A DNA stretch of 64,000 nt, taken from positions 1,550,001 to 1,614,000 of the forward strand of contig OX392532.1 of NCBI GenBank assembly GCA_947623455.1. Direction: 5' to 3'. This stretch comes from Mimachlamys varia. Taxonomy: Eukaryota; Mollusca; Bivalvia; Pectinida; Pectinidae. The notes under the pieces were generated by a model that was not told the origin of the DNA, made no database searches, and worked only from the letters and a program-made list of their open reading frames with translations. This document shows, one piece after another, positions 59,301-64,000 of this stretch (within the stretch, counting starts at the first letter, position 1; the number at the start of each line of letters is the position of its first letter). A program made the position numbers and the translations under genes.

Positions 59301-61261
59301 CAGGTGTCCTGATTGATAGTGAATGTTGAGGTCAGATAGTGAAGAAAATTGTGATCCTGTGATTCCGTTTTAAATAAACCAAAAAAACAAATGGTACACA
59401 TTTACGAATTATTTAAAATAAAAAAAAAGAAGACAGCCATGGTTACAGGATATTGGCATGCTGTTATTAACAGTCTAGGTATACGTTATGTATATTATTT
59501 TTCAAGAAAAGTCTATCATTGTTTTCTGTGTGTAATGTGAGGATTTTTTAGTGTTGGGAATCGGTAATCAATTTCAACAACGATGATCAGACATAATCGG
59601 TTAGTGCCAACTGATCAATTTTTTATTAATAATTGCCAAGCCTACCGTCATTTGCACTTATTGCATGGCAGACAGTACACGATGGCTATAGGTCATTTTT
59701 TAAAGATTATGTTACGGTAGGCTTACCAATTATTAATTTGAAAATTGATTGGTGCATAAACTTTCCTTCAAACTGCAATGTACTTCTTGATGAAGGGCTA
59801 CCAAGTTTTGACCTACTGTCAAGGTCATAGGGGTCAAATATGTTAATATCTTTAGCAATAACCAACAATACTTATAAAATCAGATGACCATTTAAGCCCA
59901 TGGCATGGGCCTCTTGTTTTCACCAAGACTAAGAGGGCCACTATTTTTTTTTTTTTTTTTAGGTCATGTGACCGAAAGGGTCAGGATAACCTATTGCCAT
60001 CGTGCGCCGTTTGTAAACTTTTTCTTTAACAATCTTCTTCTCAATAACCAAAAGGCCCAAGATGCTGATATTTGGCCAGTAGGTACTCGGGATAGAGTGT
60101 TACAAAGTTTCCTCATATCAATGACCTTGACCTACATTTTGTACTTTCAAGGTCACAGGGGTCAAATATGTAAACATCTTTAAGACTCTTCTCAATAACC
60201 AAAAGGCCCAGGATGGTGATATTTGGTCAGTTAGTACCTGGGACAGAGTGCTACAAAGTTTCCTCAAATCAATGACATTGACCTACTTCAAGGTCAAAGG
60301 GGTTAAATGTAATAAAATTCTTTCAAACAACTTTCCTCAGTAACTATAAGGCCTAGGGTGTTGCTATTATGCCTATAGCATGCTGGGATTAAGGGCTACA
60401 AAATTTCCTCATATCAATGATCTTGGCATACCTTCAAGGTCACAGGGGTCACATATATATAAAAATCTTTAAGAATCTTCTTCTCAATAACCAAAAGGCC
60501 CAGGGTGCTGATATTAAACAGTAAGTACCTGGGATAGAGTGCTACAAAGTTTCCTCATATCAATGACCTTGACCAATGTTCAAGGTCACAGGGGTCAAAT
60601 ATGTACAAAAAAATTAAGAAACTTCTTCTCAATAACCGAAAGGCCTAGTGTACCGATATTTGGTGTGTAGCATGCTGGGGGTAAAGGGCCAAGGAGTTTG
60701 TTCAAGTGAATGACCTGCTTTCAAGGTCACAGGGGTCATATCTCTAAAAATGTTTCAAACACTTCTTCTCAGTAACAAAAAGTTAACTCGGGTATTATCA
60801 CAATGCCGTAATGAAGGAATAACAAGTTTGTTCATTGACTCTCTTAGGTAACAGGTCAAATTTTGTTATATCTTTAAACAGCTACCAACAGAAAATTATA
60901 TAGATTGTTAGATGACCGTTGAGGCCCATTATGCCCTAGTTGGTACCCTTAATTTGCATAAGGTTACAGAAAGTTATACTGTAAACACAAGTTTGCACCG
61001 TTTGTTTACAATTGTCCCAAATTATTATGATTGGTGTGATATATCGCTAAAGATGGCACACCCCTACAGTTGGCTCAGTTAAGAATTTTTTACTATGTCA
61101 TGATCAGAATAACTGAGGTCATCATTAGTTAATAAGGCTCCAAGACCAATTGTTCAATATTTTGTACAAGAACTAAAATAAAATCATATCCATGGCTATA
61201 AAGTTGTGTGGGTTTTGAATGTTTGCTTTAATTTCTTTCAGAAGAAGTTCTAAGATGTTAA
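53363..61261 (+). CDS. Speculative two-exon small gene, 75 aa, function unknown
   Basis: The frame at 53363-53570 (MGKMYSDGCAVPIRKFCCAV, then MDVLVSEKTPWIIMARANNY, and QNFFPTPEYQ) ends at a consensus GTAAG donor. The next in-phase acceptor I could find is TTTCTTTCAG at 61232-61241. After it comes EEVLRC and a stop at 61259-61261, with AATAAA at 61393. The VSMQNFF segment loosely resembles a PCNA-interacting box lacking the initial Q. The intron would contain the whole antisense CR1-like LINE. Either exon could be part of a longer or non-coding transcript, and I do not recognise the protein. Confidence 0.25.
53571..54109. other. No gene recognised
   Basis: AT-rich flank between the candidate exon and the 3' end of the CR1-like LINE. 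Confidence 0.4.
54294..57212 (-). CDS. CR1-like ORF2: endonuclease plus reverse transcriptase
   Basis: The first ATG is at 57077 (927 codons). The 45 codons between the TAG (57215-57213) and that ATG are open in the same frame and encode TTKYLKIFYSNVDVLSSDKR, the first strand of the endonuclease with its metal-binding asparagine, so the functional protein must start upstream of 57077. Counting from that ATG: E16 in CLTEIF, YRSPN, GDFNYKEIDW and SDH of the nuclease, then KSPGPDSLHP, YRPISLTSVPSK, YLDFSKAFDKVSH, SGIPQGSVLGP, the catalytic FADD at 649-652 and EKDLGVNID. The C-terminus has YKTLIRPTVEYATPV and NTWNSLPEEV. The stop is TAA at 54294-54296. It should nick target DNA and reverse-transcribe the element. 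Confidence 0.92.
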   Translation of the reverse strand, partial: DLGFINFNNSNTTLNQDCSFKDTTKYLKIFYSNVDVLSSDKRLELMDKIHKDSPDIICLTEIFPKYTNLPLDEDSYQITNYTANISKERHRGVAIYIKNTINAEIKELPTPFQEYSSSIIKLSGNDKLLVCCVYRSPNSTNNNNNNLNNLIDILENTHTSHVLLVGDFNYKEIDWERQMSLAGPNHPSTKFLETIRDKSLSQHVTCPTRYRENQTPSILDLIFTNDEEMVQDITYGSGLGKSDHITLSFKLICYSETIQENKKPTQRNFFKGQYEEIKKSITDIDCNHLDSIQDVDVAWNYLTDQLKIIIEKYIPVSKGSNSNNHRNRELNKEAISAIQTKSRLWKKYLHCKTEQNFKRYQTARNLASSRTRISKYNYEKDLAEKIKTNPKLFWTHVRLKSRVHSTIGEISKSNGEYTKTNKESADTLNKYFASVFVKDEDAETPPFPRRHQQEPIVNINISEENVLNAIKRTNPNKSPGPDSLHPKFIFETAEEIKVPFRIIFKKSLESSKLPLPWKEAIVTPIHKKGSKKDPSNYRPISLTSVPSKIMQRIIRDEIIAYMDMHNLLTPHQHGFRTCKSCVTQLLECMENWFSCQDSGENVDVIYLDFSKAFDKVSHKFLIHKLDQYGISGKILGWIKAFLNNTVQRVSINGDTSESIPVTSGIPQGSVLGPTLFLIYVNDMPDLLNCTIKLFADDTKMYKKIKTEVDRLDLQNNINRMCDWTQTWLMQLNTAKCKYLEIGQTQGNRTYTIKQDDITTPIQKVDSEKDLGVNIDRNLQFSIHANAASSKASKIIGVMFRTFSYMSPSMFLALYKTLIRPTVEYATPVTSPALIKDKIIIENIQRRATKRIPSLKNLSYHDRLKKLGLPTLEYRRERADIIQTYKILNNLDILETGLLFQETGQTTTRGHSRKLYKRPFRLNKTGNYFSNRVINTWNSLPEEVISAPSINTFKSRINKHWNHHPAKFRPTFN
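57213..57215 (-). promoter_or_regulatory. Single in-frame TAG between ORF1 and ORF2
   Basis: The first base of ORF1 codons (58466) and of ORF2 codons (57077) differ by 1389, a multiple of three. The only stop between them in that frame is this TAG, followed by GATCTAGG. The arrangement would permit readthrough, giving an ORF1-ORF2 fusion, or termination with reinitiation. A single point mutation of an ancestral fused frame cannot be excluded. Confidence 0.7.
57213..58466 (-). CDS. CR1-like ORF1: PHD-type zinc finger, coiled coil and RRM-like protein (417 aa)
   Basis: Start chosen at ATG 58466-58464 (MDSCSEEEYD); the frame opens seven codons earlier only at a TTG. Cysteine pairs C29/C32, C46/C49, C54/C57 and C80/C83 form a PHD/RING-like finger. 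Residues 92-120 are heptad-like (SMRKLMTTNEKRMSNIEAR). NNIILFNVPEQ at 165-175 and the later RPLVAVLGNKKQRKLM match the RNA-binding portion of LINE ORF1 proteins. The C-terminal 130 residues are polar and low in complexity. ORF1 proteins package the element RNA. It ends in TAG, after which the same frame continues openly into ORF2. Confidence 0.88.
   Translation of the reverse strand: MDSCSEEEYDNITANINKRRRDYSGSIYCGKCDQYLRSETLNYLECDCCGLKFCQKCTGIPQEVYIHLAGNNSIGTSYHCKSCTKIQPTLQNIDDSMRKLMTTNEKRMSNIEARVTKLEDETPQQVCREISKAKFDIESTITSNINNMVDARHKELEDRKNKSNNIILFNVPEQKSQEPLQNKHNDGRTISIISNAMEIKDLEIITQFRMGKKKLGLNRPLVAVLGNKKQRKLMLERARHIKDLVPAELKQIILTKDLTEEQRKERKEKRIVLSEGNGPTTVSTRTTKSQLMGSNQHRMSGKPMYGECSDSAPLIPTVAKPQKSLETSSIKIPDITQKSAQHIKKKQNTWATQREMRLPPSPIAREGSSETQDLSVYHYNTFTDDNTNEESTVIYSDSRLLESSSIDHSTVPEVEGS
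58553..59010 (-). pseudogene. Relic ORF with DGxHP esterase-like C-terminal motif
   Basis: The minus-strand frame is open from about 59010 (VVLDVLAPCTSVQPVSGCEQ) to a stop at 58553. It reads IVILECPYYSIEIWNRTKGH, then LEVTIDQLNDSIRILNGTLG, then YNLLRDGVHPGELLAKHWLR. DGVHP followed by LAKHWLRRI resembles the Asp-x-x-His block V of SGNH/GDSL hydrolases. Similar pieces are frequent in mollusc mobile DNA (from memory). No ATG start is visible and the N-terminal catalytic serine block is missing. It sits 86 bases upstream of the CR1-like ORF1 ATG but in another frame, so it is either the CR1 target or an upstream part of the element. Confidence 0.5.
59011..59789. other. No gene recognised
   Basis: AT-rich; the word ggtaggcttacc-like inversions near 59640-59730 precede the tandem repeat. 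No coding signal. Confidence 0.4.
59790..60930 (+). repeat. ~145-bp tandem repeat with nuclear-receptor-type direct repeats
   Basis: Each unit contains tcaaggtcacaggggtcaaa or a close variant, then a catctttaag and cttctcaataacc stretch, aaaaggcccag, ctgatattt, and gctacaaagtttcctcatat with caatgaccttgacc. The first motif starts at 59819, 60147, 60288, 60434, 60580 and 60721, so units are 141-146 bases apart after a gap at the start, and a degenerate one lies near 60846. AGGTCA-CAG-GGGTCA is a direct repeat with 3-base spacing and TGACCTTGACCT is a zero-spaced pair. The flanks carry cccatggcatgggcctcttg. No protein is encoded. Confidence 0.88.
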
Positions 61262-62227
61262 AGGTGGATGGAAGAAAACCAATCAGGGACCGATGCACAG
61301 ATAAACGAATCCATTGATTTGATGCAAAATGTGGGTGTGCAAAGACTGCAGGAGGGCAGATTGATGCAAAGCCAGAATTAATGTTCTAGCTAAATAAACA
61401 TGTGTACATTGATTTTTATTTTATGTTGTTTTTAAGGGTCAGAAACACATCACATCGCCTTTCTGTAAGATCCGTCTAGGATTTCACTTGAATCTTGCAG
61501 GGATGTTACTGGAATCTGCTACTAACCTGCAGAATCACTGGGATTCTGCTGAAATTTCACTGGAAATCTGTCCGGATCCTGCAAGGATTTTACTAAGATC
61601 ACATTGAGATCCGGTCCGGTATCATTGTGAATCCCATAAGGATCCAGCTGGGATCCCACTGGAAATCCTGTTGAATCCCACCGGGATCCTGGTGGGATTC
61701 CTGCCCATATTTTCTCTTGGGATTTACCCCAGTTAGTACTCACAATGCTTTTAACATCAGGGTTGGTAAGCTGTTTATTCACTGAAATCATTGAAAAATT
61801 GTACTTTTGGGGTTTTTGCATGGACTTTGATACAGTTGAATCTCGTTATCTCAAACTTGTATTAACTTAAAGACCCTGTTTAATCTAGAATTCACATTAA
61901 GTATTCAAACCCACCTACCTCAAATACTTGGAAGGTTTTTTGTGTTCCGGTCGACTTTGAGATAACAAGGTTCAACTGTATAACACTGCCACATTTAAAA
62001 CTTGCATGAACTTGATGATCCGTTGACTGTTAAAGTGTTATTTCCCGAATCACCAACAGGTATTGGGTATTGCAATGTCATAGTGACCTTAACCTCAAGT
62101 CAAAAGGAAAAAAAAGAATGGCACTTGAATTTCCCAGGTAAACACTATGAAGGTGAAGCAGGTAAGGTACTTCACTATATTTAAACACTTTGTATGCAAA
62201 TTTTTATATATGATAGCATTGTAAAGC
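60931..62227. other. Candidate exon 2, then degenerate GGATCC-rich simple repeat
   Basis: The acceptor and short frame at 61232-61261 are described with the speculative gene. At 61440-61720 many variants of gggatcc, ggatcct, gaatccca and cactggaa repeat with a loose 15-20 base period. This makes a long but low-complexity minus-strand frame that is not a gene. The section 62002-62184 has a short open frame without a domain. Confidence 0.45.
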
Positions 62228-62450
62228 ATTAAGGGGGCCGAGTGGTTTAAGTGTTCCGACATTCTACCACTGACTAGCACTCCACCTATGGGTTGCGGGT
62301 TTGAATCCCACATGGGGCAGTTGCCAGGTACTGACCGTAGGTCGGTGGTTTTTCTCTGGGTACTCCGGCTTTCCTCCACCTCCAAAACCTGGCACATTTT
62401 TAAATGACCCTGGGTGTAAATAGGACGTAAAACAAAATGAAATAAACCCT
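62228..62450 (+). mobile_element. tRNA-derived SINE
   Basis: The head ggggccgagtggtttaag (A-box-like, class II Leu/Ser style) and gcgggtttgaatccca (a near-consensus B box) form a Pol III promoter. The body tcggtggtttttctctgggt with actccggctttcctccacct is the conserved central domain seen in SINEs across many metazoans. The tail reads aaaacaaaatgaaataaa. No clear target-site duplication was found. It needs a partner LINE for movement. Confidence 0.85.
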
Positions 62451-64000
62451 TCATTTGTAAACTCTATCCAACCATCATTTGAGATTAGACGGGTTAGTTT
62501 GAGGGCTTCTGTATTGGTCGCAATTACCATAGAAATTGTTAATGATCACACATTAATCAATGATCTTATAATAAGGGCGGCAGGCCTGTGGCCTGTATAT
62601 CCATATATCTAAAATACTATCCAATATTATCTTCAAGTCTTGAACCAGTGACAAAAAAACTTAATCCTAAAGGTTTTGCTGAAAGACCAATGAAACAAAG
62701 TTATTGATTACATTTGAAAATGTTCCTGTGCTAAATGTGTACCCGGGTATGTATTGAGATCTTGGTCATGGTAATTGTTATTATATATATTCAGAATAGA
62801 AATATTAACCGGATATTACTTTAAATTTGTATTCTTTATTCTTCATTGTTCAAGGAAGGGCCTCTCACTTAGTCTTTGATTCCTCAGTGCCAGATAGTAG
62901 TTTAAACTCTGCATCTTTTTCCTTGCTTATAAAGTCGTTATAGACTTGAAATTAATTAATCTCTCGTGCTTAGCTGCATTCTCTCTTAAAACCCCTCGGA
63001 GTAATCACCTGGGCAAAGTCGCGGGGTCCCGCTCCCAGCGCGCGGTCCAGCGTTGGGGATTAAGTCTATCTGCGACTTACTACTGTGAGGTGAACACCGA
63101 CAGTCCAGGATAACTGAATGTTATACACATCTATATGTGTTTTTTATGAAATATAATACAGACGTAAAACGTGTCGTGTCGTATTGTTAACGTTCACGTC
63201 AGATCATCAGGTGAAAATGGTAAATAAAACAATTAATACGCAAGTTAACAATTGCTAAGTTAACGTAATATATATGCGTAACACGATGCTATAATGCAGT
63301 TGTTAAAAGAAGTCCCTTGTTTTGAAATGTTGCTTTATCATATAATCGAAAATGTTCAATGGCAAAATCCGCCGATGATTTACATTACGTAATGCGAGGT
63401 CAATAAAGGTGAAGTCAAAAGTACGGAATAAGATTGCTAATTTACTTACGTCCGTGCCAAAATGTTTTGGTATTTCAAAAACATTTTTTGAAAGGAAATA
63501 TTAAGAAACAGTTAACGAAAAAAAAACGCATTTGGCAAATCATTCGCTATCGTAGTGAAAGTCATGGGTCCCTTTCGCCTCCGATCTTGACAAAGGTACA
63601 AAACAAACATGGCACTCACGGATTTGGAGTCATGCTTTCAACCCTAATAATACAGAATACTTTGTCCATACCTGACTTAATTAGCTAGTCCATATTCTGC
63701 CAGAGGGTAGAAAGCGTTTGATTTTTTTACCGGCCGCGGCGGGGACCTTTGACCTACAGCAAGGAGCTCTGCAGCCCAGCTAACAGGTGTCTCAAGTTGT
63801 GAAAGCTTGGTTAGCTTTATTATTCTTTTTATGTGTTAATGTATTGGACAAACTCATCTTTTTTGCATTTACAGAAAACTAATGTATATATATGGAACAA
63901 TCTGGAACACTTTGGTCTTCTGACAGTAGGCATATTGTTAGCGGAGGTTAATTTTTGGCTAGTTTTAAATCGAAATGTTAGCGGATCTTTTGCACAAGCT
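62451..64000. other. No gene recognised; GC patch with DR1-like site near 63750
   Basis: A GC-rich section at 63000-63060 and a ccggccgcggcgggg patch at 63731 stand out from the AT-rich background. Right after the latter, gacctttgacct reads on the other strand as AGGTCA-A-AGGTCC, a DR1-type nuclear-receptor site. No coding region could be supported. Confidence 0.35.

Noticed and set aside
61522..61821. 99-codon minus-strand frame rich in Pro, Gly and Asp
   Set aside because: It is produced by a degenerate GGATCC-type simple repeat.
62228..62320. A functional tRNA gene
   Set aside because: The A and B boxes fit, but the cloverleaf does not close and the sequence continues into the SINE central domain.

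Overview
The window reads as nuclear DNA of a marine bivalve mollusc. This is inferred from the AT-rich composition, spliced genes with GT-AG introns, a secreted PAN plus fibrinogen-domain protein of the type expanded in molluscs, a tRNA-derived SINE with the widespread metazoan central domain, the TGTCCCCCAAAC-bounded repeat common in bivalves, and several non-LTR and Penelope-like retroelements. There are no operons, bacterial genes or CRISPR arrays. Most of the 64 kb is transposable-element DNA at different stages of decay.

Layout: 1-8.1 kb holds one copy of a 1.92 kb duplication (its partner is at 40.7-42.6 kb), CTGT/TA-rich tandem repeats and a long RNA-type hairpin. 8.15-14.1 kb is a 5'-truncated L1/Tx1-type LINE with an intact 1270-residue ORF2, a poly-A tail and a perfect 14-bp target-site duplication. 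14-25 kb is relic-rich: Penelope-like fragments, a LINE ORF1 relic and a truncated LINE 3' end.

25.7-36.3 kb, minus strand, is the one convincing host gene. It has five exons with consistent splice phases and encodes 306 residues: signal peptide, PAN/apple-like segment and fibrinogen C-terminal domain. Its introns carry a 10 x 46 bp minisatellite, an antisense Penelope-like element, a perfect 31-bp-arm hairpin and other mobile DNA. Its 3' flank is made of a Penelope-like tail.

36.8-42.6 kb is more Penelope-like and LINE debris plus the second duplication copy. 44.0-46.4 kb, minus strand, is a decayed THAP-domain/DDE transposase gene (PIF-Harbinger-like). 48-53 kb carries small terminal-inverted-repeat elements. 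54.1-58.5 kb, minus strand, is a nearly complete CR1-like LINE. Its PHD-finger ORF1 and endonuclease/reverse-transcriptase ORF2 lie in one frame, separated by a single TAG. Next to it is a relic ORF with a DGxHP esterase-like motif. 59.8-60.9 kb is a ~145-bp tandem repeat whose units carry direct repeats of the nuclear-receptor half site AGGTCA. 62.2 kb is a tRNA-type SINE.

The retroelements do not work together as a system. They supply machinery (endonuclease plus reverse transcriptase) that could mobilise themselves and SINEs. The fibrinogen-like gene is an independent, probably secreted lectin or immune-type protein.
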